A stretch of 17,268 bases of DNA from Euryarchaeota archaeon UBA462 (lineage in GTDB: Archaea; Thermoplasmatota; Poseidoniia; Poseidoniales; Thalassarchaeaceae): contig DAYD01000013.1 of NCBI GenBank assembly GCA_002506755.1, forward strand, positions 1 to 17,268, given 5' to 3'. Positions 6,148 to 14,245 of this stretch are shown piece by piece. A program made the position numbers and the translations under genes. Position 1 is the first letter of the stretch, and each line of letters begins with the position of its first letter. The notes under the pieces were generated by a model. That model ran no database searches. It had not been told where the DNA came from and worked only from the letters and a program-made list of their open reading frames with translations.

Positions 6148-8787
6148 TTGCAGTTTGAAGAAGAGGTTTGCATCGTCTCGGGTGATAATAGGGCCTGGTC
6201 GGAAGAGCCAAAGACAGTAGTAGAGTTATGGTGTCGTTCAAAAAAGGGATACTCGGTACTTCTTCTAGTTAACGGGCTAAGGCCATACGTCGAAATCTCT
6301 GCTCCAAATTCACCAGATATGCAACCGGATTCGGAATTTTTACTCAGCGTATCTTCAGTAAAAGGGGTTCAAGGAAACCCTGAACCTAGTGGCATGAAGC
6401 TCTGTCAAGACGGGGTCATAAGGCCACACTTTCGCGTTTATGTTAGAGATACGACTAAAGTTAGAGGAGTTAGGAAATCACTTTCAGATCAAGGCTGGAC
6501 CGTCACAAGCGCCGACATTCTGTTCTTTCAGAGACTCTTGCTGGACCTAGATCTGGGACCTCACATATTGGCTAGAGGTGAGGTGCTCTGGGCAAGTGGA
6601 AAGGCACCAAGGAACACTCAGAACCAAGAAAACACAAATCCGGAGATAGCTGAGAAGAGAATTCAAGAGATCGGAGGCTCGGGAATTTATCCTCTTGATT
6701 TGATTGTATCCTGTGATATTGATGGCCTTAGCAGAACCGAGCCATTCCCAGCGCCATTCGTGACCATGTCATTTGATTTGGAGACCAGCATCACCAAAAA
6801 TACGATACTTTGTGCTGCAGCGGTCATTGACAGGGCTGGAAAGAGGACAGAGTACCCTATTACAGGCGAAGAGGCTGAGATACTACAAAGACTAACAGAA
6901 GTGGTACGCTTAGAGGACCCAGATTTCATCACTGGATACAATATCGACAACTTTGACCTTCCAAGGATGGTAGAGAGATCAGAGTATATTGATACACGGT
7001 CCGAGATGGAAAGAGCACTATTTCTAGGATGGGGGCGAGTCCCGATAAATGAAACAGAGACCAAACGAGGTTGGAGGAAACCTGGCAGAGTTTTCCCAAA
7101 TAGAGAGCAGAACAGGGTCTGGACAATAAAAGGGAGAATACCCTTGGACGCATGGTGGCAGGCAAGGCAGACCCTTAGACCCCAACGGGAATCACTCCGA
7201 TATGTATCGCGTCTTTTGTGGCCGGAAGATAAAGAGATGCAGAAAATGGACATTGACGCCAGCAGGATGGATGAAGAGTGGGCTGCGAGACCAGACGAGG
7301 TCCTCGAGTATTGCGTACGCGACACAGTCCTACCTCTGGACATACTGGAGAAGATGAAATCAGTGGCTAGAAAGGAGGCCTTGGCCTCTGTTTCCTTGAC
7401 CACTGTGGACATAGCCGCTACCAGCACCACCAGTCGATGGATAGACTCGTTAGTTATACGGTTAGCAGATAGGAATGGGGTAGCCGTCCCGAACACAAAT
7501 CAGGGTCCTAGAAAACAGGAAAAGATAGCTGGAGGTTACGTTCACGAAGTTGAACCAGGAGTCAAACCATGGGTAGTGGTCCTCGACTTCAAATCCATGT
7601 ATCCTTCAATAATGATATCCAATAACATCTGCTCCACCACCCTAGTTAGGGATGGGAGTGAGGAAGATTCTCACTACGTCTCTCCGGTGACCAACACGAG
7701 GTATATTTCCAAGGATGAAAGATTTGGTTTGGTACCACAACTACTGCAAGATCTCATGAACAGTCGGGACCGTCATAAAGCTGCATTGGCAAAGGCAAAC
7801 AAGGAAGGGGATGAACAAGAGGCCTTCCTGCAGGATCAGCTCCAGTATGCCGTAAAAATACTAATGAACTCGTTCTATGGGGTTTTCGCCTCTAATTTCT
7901 ATCGATTCACCCATCCGAGTTTGGGAGCCAGTATAACTGAGTGGGCCCGCCACAATATCAAGGAGATAATCTCAAAGGTAGAAGATGACGGTGACGACGT
8001 TGTCTACTCCGATACCGACTCAATATTTGTTATTGCACCTGTTGAGGGAGCTCCTATGAATAGGCCTCCTGGCGGGGGTAATCTGGAAATATGGGAGAAG
8101 GCTAAGAGCGACACACTAGATTTTGGACAGTCACTCGCAGAGAGGTTTACCCGAGAAGGCGCCGAATTAGAATTTGAGACGGCACTCTCATCTTTCTTCA
8201 GCCATGGAGCCAAGAAGAGATATGTGGGAAGGGTGGTATGGCCTAGGGAGGAGATGCTAATCAGGGGATATGAGGTGAGACGTACCGACACTTTCCAATT
8301 ATTATCGGACACCATGACTGAGATGTTTGAGATGATATTGGATGGAAATACAATTGATGCCGTGGACATGACCAAGTCTGTAATTGATAGTGTCAAGGCT
8401 GGTGATGTGGAACCTTCCCAGTTAGTAATTAGTAGATCTTGCAAAGGAAAATGGAACTCGAAAAAAGAAGAGTGGGACTTCAGTGTGTACAAGAACGAGG
8501 ATGGCCTTCCCTATGTCAGAGCGGCTAAGCAAAGAATTGCCGAAGGACTACAGTTCACACCGGGGATGAAAGTGGGCTATGTAGTCACTAAACCCGATGA
8601 GGGTGAGAAGAAGCTGGGTGTCAGGGCTTGGCTAGTCGATGAGATCGGAGGGGAACCCCCAGAGTACGATAGGGACTACTATGCTGGTAGACTAGCCAAG
8701 TCGCTGGGAAGAGTCACTGAAGCCTTTGGATGGGATGAAAAGAACTTATTGAAGGGAAATAGGCAAAGCAATTTACTAGATTTCTAA
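6148..8787 (+). CDS. polB: Family B DNA polymerase with 3'-5' exonuclease and C-terminal PIP-like motif
   Basis: This 879-residue replicative-type polymerase has all proofreading and polymerase motifs. Exo I is D210-L-E212 in F-D-L-E-T-S. Exo II is Y-N-I-D-N-F-D-L-P. Exo III is Y-C-V-R-D-T-V-L-P-L. Polymerase motif A is D480-F-K-S-M-Y-P-S-I-M. Motif B is K-I-L-M-N-S-F-Y-G-V. Motif C is Y-S-D622-T-D624-S. A K-K-R-Y stands at 689-692. The last seven residues, Q-S-N-L-L-D-F, fit a PCNA-interacting box (Q-x-x-L-x-x-F) at the usual C-terminal place, implying sliding-clamp binding. At 879 residues it is about 100 longer than many archaeal PolB enzymes. The start is TTG 6148 because of a strong ribosome-binding site; GTG 6127 would add seven residues. 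It is divergent from the aminotransferase, with a PKD lipoprotein downstream. Confidence 0.97.
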   Translation: MQFEEEVCIVSGDNRAWSEEPKTVVELWCRSKKGYSVLLLVNGLRPYVEISAPNSPDMQPDSEFLLSVSSVKGVQGNPEPSGMKLCQDGVIRPHFRVYVRDTTKVRGVRKSLSDQGWTVTSADILFFQRLLLDLDLGPHILARGEVLWASGKAPRNTQNQENTNPEIAEKRIQEIGGSGIYPLDLIVSCDIDGLSRTEPFPAPFVTMSFDLETSITKNTILCAAAVIDRAGKRTEYPITGEEAEILQRLTEVVRLEDPDFITGYNIDNFDLPRMVERSEYIDTRSEMERALFLGWGRVPINETETKRGWRKPGRVFPNREQNRVWTIKGRIPLDAWWQARQTLRPQRESLRYVSRLLWPEDKEMQKMDIDASRMDEEWAARPDEVLEYCVRDTVLPLDILEKMKSVARKEALASVSLTTVDIAATSTTSRWIDSLVIRLADRNGVAVPNTNQGPRKQEKIAGGYVHEVEPGVKPWVVVLDFKSMYPSIMISNNICSTTLVRDGSEEDSHYVSPVTNTRYISKDERFGLVPQLLQDLMNSRDRHKAALAKANKEGDEQEAFLQDQLQYAVKILMNSFYGVFASNFYRFTHPSLGASITEWARHNIKEIISKVEDDGDDVVYSDTDSIFVIAPVEGAPMNRPPGGGNLEIWEKAKSDTLDFGQSLAERFTREGAELEFETALSSFFSHGAKKRYVGRVVWPREEMLIRGYEVRRTDTFQLLSDTMTEMFEMILDGNTIDAVDMTKSVIDSVKAGDVEPSQLVISRSCKGKWNSKKEEWDFSVYKNEDGLPYVRAAKQRIAEGLQFTPGMKVGYVVTKPDEGEKKLGVRAWLVDEIGGEPPEYDRDYYAGRLAKSLGRVTEAFGWDEKNLLKGNRQSNLLDF

Positions 8788-8837
8788 GTTATCAAATAGC
8801 CGCAGGATTGATTTCTCCTCCCCTGTGCCCGTATAGC

Positions 8838-10028
8838 ATGGCGAGGCCTCGTGAGCTTGCATGTCTGATGGCATTGGTGTTCCTAGCACCTATGTTTGCA
8901 GGATGTACGGACCTACTTAGCAATAATAGTCCGCCTACAGCTACCATCAACGTAGAACCAAGCGGGACAGTAAAGACAGGCGAATCTGTTACTTTCAATG
9001 CGGCTGGATCATCCGATCCCGATGGGGATGCCATGACTTTCGAATGGAGGTTTGGAGACGGCAATACAGGAAATGGCCTAACAACCAGCCACACCTACAC
9101 TCAGCCAGGTGAATACACTGTACAGCTAGCAGTTGGGGATGGGACACATGAGGCAAAGACTAGCACATCCATCACTGTTGTAGACTCTTCAGCAAGGGAG
9201 CCAAAGGCAGTGATTTCATCCGACAAAGATGATGATTGCGACGGCGAGGAACCTCCAAATGGGGACTTTGTGATCGTCTGGGTTTGTGAGGACGATAAGG
9301 ACATCAACGACCGTCAAGTGCAGGTATCAACAAGTGTGACACTTGACGGATCAGGATCATGGGCGGGCTGTGATCCTGAAAACTCGAACTGTTATGCAGA
9401 AGAGTACCTTGTAGAGTGGAGATGGGATCTGGACACCTACATTGACTCTGATAATGATGGTATCACGGACAATGACATAGATGCCACTGGAGAGACATAC
9501 ACTTGGGAGGATAGAACTGCTGGTGCTTGGGAGGTAAAGCTGACAGTTGTCGACAACAATGGATTCGAAGATAGCACAGATTCCGTTGTTTACGTCAATT
9601 ATCAGGGTATCTGGAAAGATTTTGTTATCGACAGGGCGACTCCAAATGCTGTCATCATGACCTGGGAATTCCCTGTGAATTACGACCAGGAATCGAAGGA
9701 TAGAATACGCTACATGAGGGCCAAGCTATCTTATCCGCAAGAAGATGATGACCAGCCTGGAGGAGGGATTGTTGGCCAGACCACAAGCAACAGGCTGGAT
9801 ATGTATATGCACAACAGTACCGAGGAAGAAGTGGCAAACACTACCGGAATAGAAAACGACAACAGAGACGCAGGAGATTGCAACAGTGATGACTATTGTG
9901 TTTGGATGGTAATTGGTGGTTCCACAGTGAGAGGGTTCCAGCCTGGAGAATGGACCGTTGATTTAGAGAACGCAGAGACTCATAATACAAACGTCAATCA
10001 TTTTGTGATAGAACTACAGTACAGGTGA
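8838..10028 (+). CDS. PKD-domain surface lipoprotein
   Basis: This 396-residue protein starts M-A-R-P-R-E and has a hydrophobic signal ending F-A-G-C, with the lipidated Cys at 23. A TTG at 8808 keeps the frame open further, but ATG 8838 gives a normal signal peptide. After an Asn/Ser linker, residues about 33-115 are a PKD domain (S-S-D-P-D-G-D-A, F-E-W-R-F-G-D-G, then S-H-T-Y-T-Q-P-G-E-Y-T-V). A second, enlarged PKD-like domain follows to about 260. It has Cys residues, W-R-W-D-L-D, and an acidic D-S-D-N-D-G-I-T-D-N-D-I-D loop at 203-215 resembling calcium-binding loops of thrombospondin type 3 repeats. The remaining ~135 residues include a beta-rich, W-containing region I cannot assign. 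The role is extracellular and probably binds glycans or other surface proteins; no catalytic motif is visible. It follows PolB by 50 bases. Confidence 0.85.
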   Translation: MARPRELACLMALVFLAPMFAGCTDLLSNNSPPTATINVEPSGTVKTGESVTFNAAGSSDPDGDAMTFEWRFGDGNTGNGLTTSHTYTQPGEYTVQLAVGDGTHEAKTSTSITVVDSSAREPKAVISSDKDDDCDGEEPPNGDFVIVWVCEDDKDINDRQVQVSTSVTLDGSGSWAGCDPENSNCYAEEYLVEWRWDLDTYIDSDNDGITDNDIDATGETYTWEDRTAGAWEVKLTVVDNNGFEDSTDSVVYVNYQGIWKDFVIDRATPNAVIMTWEFPVNYDQESKDRIRYMRAKLSYPQEDDDQPGGGIVGQTTSNRLDMYMHNSTEEEVANTTGIENDNRDAGDCNSDDYCVWMVIGGSTVRGFQPGEWTVDLENAETHNTNVNHFVIELQYR

Positions 10029-10092
10029 GGACTCTTCGTAAGACAGATTTGTCAGAATCTAGGCATAGTATACCGAAAACCGTGGGGAACGA

Positions 10093-10100
10093 TTCATAAA
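10093..10100 (+). promoter_or_regulatory. Possible TATA box for EF-1 alpha
   Basis: TTCATAAA sits about 40 bases before the EF-1 alpha start. A start of transcription some 25 bases downstream would leave a short leader holding the ribosome-binding site, which is sensible geometry. The match to archaeal TATA boxes is only moderate. Confidence 0.35.
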
Positions 10101-10127
10101 CACCTCTTCGGTCGGCGAGGCACCTTA

Positions 10128-10133
10128 GAGGTG
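10128..10133 (+). promoter_or_regulatory. Shine-Dalgarno of EF-1 alpha
   Basis: GAGGTG is complementary to the 3' end expected of archaeal 16S rRNA and lies 6 bases before ATG 10140, as expected for a highly translated gene. Confidence 0.7.
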
Positions 10134-10139
10134 TAAACA

Positions 10140-11423
10140 ATGGGTTCACAATGGGAAGATAAGAGTAAGCCGCATCTGAATATCGTTTTTGTCGGGCACG
10201 TCGACCACGGAAAGTCGACAACCGTCGGAAGATTATTGTTGGATAGTGGCCATATAGAAGAGCACGTAATCGAGAAATTCGAGAAGGAAGCAGCTGAGAG
10301 AGGCAAGGCCGGGTTCGGATTCGCCTATGTCATGGATGGCCTGAAGGAAGAGAGAGAGCGAGGAATCACAATTGACGTAGCTCACAAGGAATTCTTCACC
10401 CCAAAATACTACTTCACAGTCATCGATGCACCTGGTCACCGAGATTTCGTGAAGAACATGATCACTGGGACCAGCCAAGCTGACGCAGCTGTTCTAAACG
10501 TGGCGGCAAACGACGGTGTAAACGCCCAAACTAAGGAACATGCCTTCTTAGCCAAAGTTCTGGGTGTCAAGGAGTTGATTGTCAACGTCAACAAAATGGA
10601 CATCAGCGGAGTCGATTGGTCTGAGGACAAGTTCAACAGCGTTAAGGAAGAAGTATCGAATCTACTAAAGATGGCGGGCTTCAACCCAGCAGACATACCA
10701 TTTGTTCCTTGCAGCGCTTTTGATGGGGACAACATCTTCAACAAGAGCGAAAACACACCATGGTATAACGGACCAACACTGTTCGAGGCTATCGATGCAG
10801 TAGAAATGCCACCTAAGCCAACAGACAGACCGCTAAGGCTTCCTATACAGGATGTCTACAAGATTAGCGGTATCGGAACAGTCCCAGTGGGCAAGGTAGA
10901 GACGGGTGTTTTGGAGAGGGGAAAGACGGTTGTCTTCAATCCGAGCCAGAAGTCTGCAGAGGTCAAGGATATCGAGATGCATCACACAAGCCATGCCAAG
11001 GCAGAGCCTGGTGACAACGTTGGGTTCAATGTTCGAGGTCTAGCGGCAACGGACATCCGAAGAGGAGATGTAGCGGGATACTCAGACAGTGAGCCGTCAT
11101 TTGTCCGACACGACGAGACCTTTGTAGGCCAAATCCAGCTTATGGACATCCCAAAGGCTATCGGAGCAGGATACACGCCAGTCTTCCACGCCCACACAGC
11201 TCAAGTAGCGGTGAGGTTTGTCGATCTCCTTGAGAACGCTAAAACCAAGGAAGCTAACCCAGCATTCCTAAAGACCGGAGATGCTGCTTTAGTCCGATTC
11301 GCGCCAACAAAGCCAATGGCAATCGAGGAGATGTCCAATTTCCCTGAGCTCTCGCGATTCGCTATTCGTGACATGGGCAAGACCGTGGCAGCTGGCGTCT
11401 GCATGAAGATCGAGAAGAAGTGA
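10140..11423 (+). CDS. tuf: Translation elongation factor 1 alpha (aEF1A)
   Basis: This 427-residue GTPase carries aminoacyl-tRNA to the ribosomal A site. The GTP-binding motifs are G1 G-H-V-D-H-G-K-S-T at 19-27, G3 D-A-P-G-H at 96-100, G4 N-K-M-D at 151-154 and G5 C-S-A-F near 190. The archaeal/eukaryotic insert region with H-V-I-E-K-F-E-K-E-A and E-E-R-E-R-G-I-T-I-D is present. Domain II begins around the P-L-R-L-P-I-Q-D-V-Y-K-I region, and domain III includes F-H-A-H-T-A-Q-V-A. Length is normal for archaea. A good ribosome-binding site precedes ATG 10140. S10 starts 19 bases after the stop, keeping the common archaeal EF1A-S10 pair. S12, S7 and EF2, which often precede it, are not here; a lipoprotein gene is upstream instead, so the pair probably has its own promoter. 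Confidence 0.98.
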   Translation: MGSQWEDKSKPHLNIVFVGHVDHGKSTTVGRLLLDSGHIEEHVIEKFEKEAAERGKAGFGFAYVMDGLKEERERGITIDVAHKEFFTPKYYFTVIDAPGHRDFVKNMITGTSQADAAVLNVAANDGVNAQTKEHAFLAKVLGVKELIVNVNKMDISGVDWSEDKFNSVKEEVSNLLKMAGFNPADIPFVPCSAFDGDNIFNKSENTPWYNGPTLFEAIDAVEMPPKPTDRPLRLPIQDVYKISGIGTVPVGKVETGVLERGKTVVFNPSQKSAEVKDIEMHHTSHAKAEPGDNVGFNVRGLAATDIRRGDVAGYSDSEPSFVRHDETFVGQIQLMDIPKAIGAGYTPVFHAHTAQVAVRFVDLLENAKTKEANPAFLKTGDAALVRFAPTKPMAIEEMSNFPELSRFAIRDMGKTVAAGVCMKIEKK

Positions 11424-11442
11424 TTCGGCACTGGTGAAGGAA

Positions 11443-11772
11443 ATGCCGGTTGTCACGACAATAAAGCTGACCGGCGACAATCACCAAGACGTTGACATGG
11501 TCTGTCAGCAGATCAAGGCAATTTCGGACGAAACTGGAGTAGATCTGAGGGGACCAATCCCCCTTCCCACCAAAAGACTGGTAGTGCCCTGCAGGAAGAG
11601 CCCTGATGGTGAGGGTTCTGAGACATGGGACCACTGGGAAATGAGAGTCCACAAGAGGCTACTTGAGCTAGTTACAAACACAGCGAAGGACGAGAAATCC
11701 TTGCGGAAGGTCCTCAGAATTCCTATTCCCGATTCGGTTACTATCGAACTCTCTCTGAGAAATTTAAACTAA
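11443..11772 (+). CDS. rps10: 30S ribosomal protein S10
   Basis: This 109-residue protein is uS10 of the archaeal type. Hallmarks are I-K-L-T-G-D near the N-terminus, G-P-I-P-L-P-T-K-R-L-V-V-P, R-K-S-P-D-G-E-G-S, W-E-M-R-V-H-K-R and the ending R-I-P-I-P-D-S-V-T-I-E-L. S10 lies in the head of the small subunit. The frame also allows GTG 11434, but ATG 11443 is preferred because GGTG lies 6 bases upstream and the shorter protein matches the family length. It directly follows EF-1 alpha on the same strand and was probably transcribed with it. It ends 7 bases before the convergent peptidase gene. Confidence 0.97.
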   Translation: MPVVTTIKLTGDNHQDVDMVCQQIKAISDETGVDLRGPIPLPTKRLVVPCRKSPDGEGSETWDHWEMRVHKRLLELVTNTAKDEKSLRKVLRIPIPDSVTIELSLRNLN

Positions 11773-11779
11773 TAATGTC

Positions 11780-13126
11780 CTAGCCAAGGGCCTCTTGACT
11801 TGCAAGTGATCCCATAGGGTCCCATGCTGGAAGTACTATTGGCTCGGTATCCAGTCCCGATAGCATATCATCTGTCAGAAATTCCTTTGGGGCTGCTATC
11901 TCAAACATATGCTCGTCAAACCAGTTATCATTCATTGTGAAGAAGCCCTTCTCACCAGAGTTTTCAGCTCCCCATGAGTTTTCTACCCTCCATCTCCTAG
12001 GTTTTCCATCGACTACATCTACCCCTGTAAAAAGCATGGCATGAGTCATCATCGTTTGTCCAAACTTCAGTCTGTCAGCCTTTTCCATACCAAACTCAAC
12101 GCCATAGAGCTCCTCTAATTTGAATAGATTCGCATCCCAAAGACCCCTCTTCCTCTCCATTTGCTTTCCTACGTCGCACCCCATCCAAACTGGTGTCCCA
12201 TTTTCAAGAAGCCTTTGAGTGACCTCTTTCATCTCCTCAGCTGGAACGTTCAGATAAACCACAGGAGGCCCTCCAGATACGTTCTGCAAGTAATCTACTG
12301 TGTATGTTTTGTAGTATTCGTTTCTAGGATCATTAACTACGCATACATAATCCTCCCATTCGATATCTACGTATTCCTGTGCGAATTCTAATGGAGTCAT
12401 CATCCCCTTCCTGTGGAATTTGCCATCCTTGTCTCTCCATTGCCAGTCGAAATTTTCGGGCGGTGTACCGAGGTGGATACAGAGAATTTTCCAGATGTCG
12501 GACATCCTTGACTCCTTGTGACTACGGGCCTCTTCTTTCGCACCTCCTTTTTCTAGAATACTTCGAATCTCACTGGCAGAGGTCCTGAGAAATTCCTTCA
12601 GAACGTTATTCATCGGCCGAGTACTACTACTGCTGTTTGACTCCGGATAAGCGGACATTGGTACCAGACCATGCTTTCTGATGAGGTTCATCGCCATGTT
12701 CCACTGCCCACCGTCACCGATAGGGTCGCTAAGTAGGAAATGGGTAGTCCTATCGTCAACTGGCCGGTCAGAGGTTTCGATTATAGCTTCTAAAAAGTGA
12801 TTTGACCTCTCGAACTTGTCCCAGAAGTGTAGATGAGATTGGCTAAATTCGAAGTCTTTTAGCTTCATCTTTTCCATTGCCCCAACTCGAAATAGGTTTA
12901 GTGTGGCGAATAACCAGCACCTTCCACTTCTTTTTTGGTTTGTCACAGACCAATCATCCAATTTTGTGCTGAATGAAAAATCCATGTTTTGGAGTAGGTC
13001 CCTGCTAAGAGTAACTGATGACAACTCAGTATTGCTAATAGCGTTCTGAGCGACCTTAGCGGATGAATCAGAGTTGAATTGCTCTCTGAAAGCTTCAATT
13101 TGGGAATTAGTAATTTCGCCAGTCAT
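11780..13126 (-). CDS. pepC: Aminopeptidase C / bleomycin hydrolase (peptidase family C1B)
   Basis: This 448-residue papain-like cysteine peptidase matches the PepC/bleomycin hydrolase family, whose self-compartmentalised hexamers trim amino acids from peptides in the cytoplasm. The catalytic residues are visible: Q64 and C70 in T-N-Q-K-R-S-G-R-C-W, H362 in M-M-T-H-A-M-L-F-T-G, and N383 in V-E-N-S-W-G. Other family segments are L-L-S-D-P-I-G-D-G-G-Q-W, V-W-M-G-C-D-V-G-K and L-P-A-W-D-P-M-G-S-L-A. The C-terminal tail, which in known members reaches into the active site and makes them aminopeptidases, is present and extended by a few residues (S-Q-E-A-L-G). No signal peptide is seen. ATG 13126 is preferred to TTG 13156 because GGGGAG lies 4 bases upstream. 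The gene follows GINS by 48 bases on the same strand. The family is known from bacteria and eukaryotes and is unusual in archaea. Confidence 0.95.
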   Translation of the reverse strand: MTGEITNSQIEAFREQFNSDSSAKVAQNAISNTELSSVTLSRDLLQNMDFSFSTKLDDWSVTNQKRSGRCWLFATLNLFRVGAMEKMKLKDFEFSQSHLHFWDKFERSNHFLEAIIETSDRPVDDRTTHFLLSDPIGDGGQWNMAMNLIRKHGLVPMSAYPESNSSSSTRPMNNVLKEFLRTSASEIRSILEKGGAKEEARSHKESRMSDIWKILCIHLGTPPENFDWQWRDKDGKFHRKGMMTPLEFAQEYVDIEWEDYVCVVNDPRNEYYKTYTVDYLQNVSGGPPVVYLNVPAEEMKEVTQRLLENGTPVWMGCDVGKQMERKRGLWDANLFKLEELYGVEFGMEKADRLKFGQTMMTHAMLFTGVDVVDGKPRRWRVENSWGAENSGEKGFFTMNDNWFDEHMFEIAAPKEFLTDDMLSGLDTEPIVLPAWDPMGSLASQEALG

Positions 13127-13174
13127 TTCACTCCCCTGACTCACCAGTTGGTCCAAGCGTTAGAAGTTGCCTAC

Positions 13175-14044
13175 CTAAACTGGTGCTGCCTCTGCGAAAC
13201 CTGCCGAGATGAGTATCTCCGCAATCATTGGTTGGCAAAACTCCACATCTCCTTCTTCCAGTGAAACCTCCGAGCCATCCTCCATCAATATTGGATCTTC
13301 CATGTCTCTGAGAACTTTGATTCTGACCAACTGCAACGAATCTTCCTTTACATCATTCTCAATACTTCTAGACTCGGCAGACGAGGAAGCATGTTCTGGA
13401 AAAACATCCATTTCCCTTATACGATCCTCCTCGTCAAAATCAGGCTCTTCCCAGTGATCACCGGTTGGAGGTGAAGGTTTAGCTAGGATCTTTACACCTT
13501 CCTCTTCGGTATATTCCTTCAATGTCTCACGTATGTCACCGACTATCTTCTCAGAGTGACTTTCGGAGGCTCCGAGCATTGTGGACCAAGAATTGGATAT
13601 CTTATACTTCTCTGTTTGTTCTCTGACTCCGTTGTAGAAAACCCTCTCCGAGGGGTCATGCTTGCTCCATTCTAACCTCTGAAATCCGTTAGATGGTGCT
13701 TGAAGATTAGAGTAAGTTAGAAGATTTGTCATAACCGCATGAGTTGTAAATGCGGTCAGTCGCATTCTAGTAAGATCCGTCACGCATGTTCTAGCAACTC
13801 CTAGCCTCCTTGAAAGCAATTGAGCCTTTGCGGTCATACCCTCATCTCTAACCGTCTCAGATAACTCAATTTCCATATTCTGAAGTAGTTGACCAACTGC
13901 ATTCCAAAACCCTATACCTTCAGGCATAGCAATCTCGACAGGAGTGTTCTGACTCTTTTGCTTTCTAGTAATCTCAATCAAGGATTTGTGAATACTTTCT
14001 AGCTCTTTTTTCGAAAGCCTGCGAACGTCTGAGTCTACTGTCAT
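13175..14044 (-). CDS. GINS complex subunit (archaeal Gins51/Gins15 type)
   Basis: This 289-residue protein has the layout of an archaeal Sld5/Psf1-like GINS subunit, part of the CMG-like helicase assembly at the replication fork. An alpha-helical A domain occupies about residues 1-110 (L-S-K-K-E-L-E-S-I-H, then R-R-L-G-V-A-R-T-C-V-T-D-L-T-R-M-R). A middle stretch of about 85 residues and an acidic, Glu/Asp/Ser-rich linker (about 195-238) follow. The small B domain ends the protein, with V-R-I-K-V-L-R-D-M, D-G-S-E-V-S-L-E-E-G-D-V-E and I-A-E-I-L-I-S-A-G-F-A-E. This A-then-B order is that of Gins51. The middle part is longer than in typical archaeal GINS of about 150-200 residues and unlike anything I recognise. 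ATG 14044 is preferred to GTG 14050, as AGGT lies a few bases upstream. The polymerase gene in this window serves the same process. Confidence 0.78.
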   Translation of the reverse strand: MTVDSDVRRLSKKELESIHKSLIEITRKQKSQNTPVEIAMPEGIGFWNAVGQLLQNMEIELSETVRDEGMTAKAQLLSRRLGVARTCVTDLTRMRLTAFTTHAVMTNLLTYSNLQAPSNGFQRLEWSKHDPSERVFYNGVREQTEKYKISNSWSTMLGASESHSEKIVGDIRETLKEYTEEEGVKILAKPSPPTGDHWEEPDFDEEDRIREMDVFPEHASSSAESRSIENDVKEDSLQLVRIKVLRDMEDPILMEDGSEVSLEEGDVEFCQPMIAEILISAGFAEAAPV

Positions 14045-14153
14045 GAGCACGACCTGTCATTAATCGAACAGAGGAGATACATCAACAATTCCTAACCGAA
14101 TAAGAGATGAATGCTTGCGGGAGAATCAAATCAGTGACACCTCTCGGAGGGTT

Positions 14154-14238
14154 GCAGGTGTACCCGAGTGGTCAAAGGGGGAGGGCTCAAGATCCTCTGC
14201 ATAGCGCTTCGCAGGTTCGAATCCTGCCGCCTGCACCA
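14154..14238 (+). tRNA. tRNA-Leu (anticodon CAA), CCA encoded
   Basis: The 85-base gene folds as a class II tRNA. The acceptor stem pairs 14154-14160 with 14228-14234 (one G-T pair), and A14235 is the discriminator, followed by encoded CCA. The D stem is CCC 14163-14165 with GGG 14177-14179. The anticodon stem is 14181-14185 with 14193-14197, and the loop CTCAAGA places anticodon CAA at 14188-14190, which reads UUG. The long variable arm lies at 14198-14210 and the T arm has GCAGG, TTCGAAT, CCTGC. No intron is present. A short TTTT at 14244-14247 just downstream could end transcription but overlaps the stop of the convergent HAD gene. Confidence 0.97.
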
Positions 14239-14245
14239 TCAGATT

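Noticed and set aside
6687..7496. Long minus-strand open frame of 269 codons inside the polymerase gene
   Set aside because: It is the antisense shadow of PolB, whose motifs are unmistakable, and its translation is Ser-rich with no recognisable domain.
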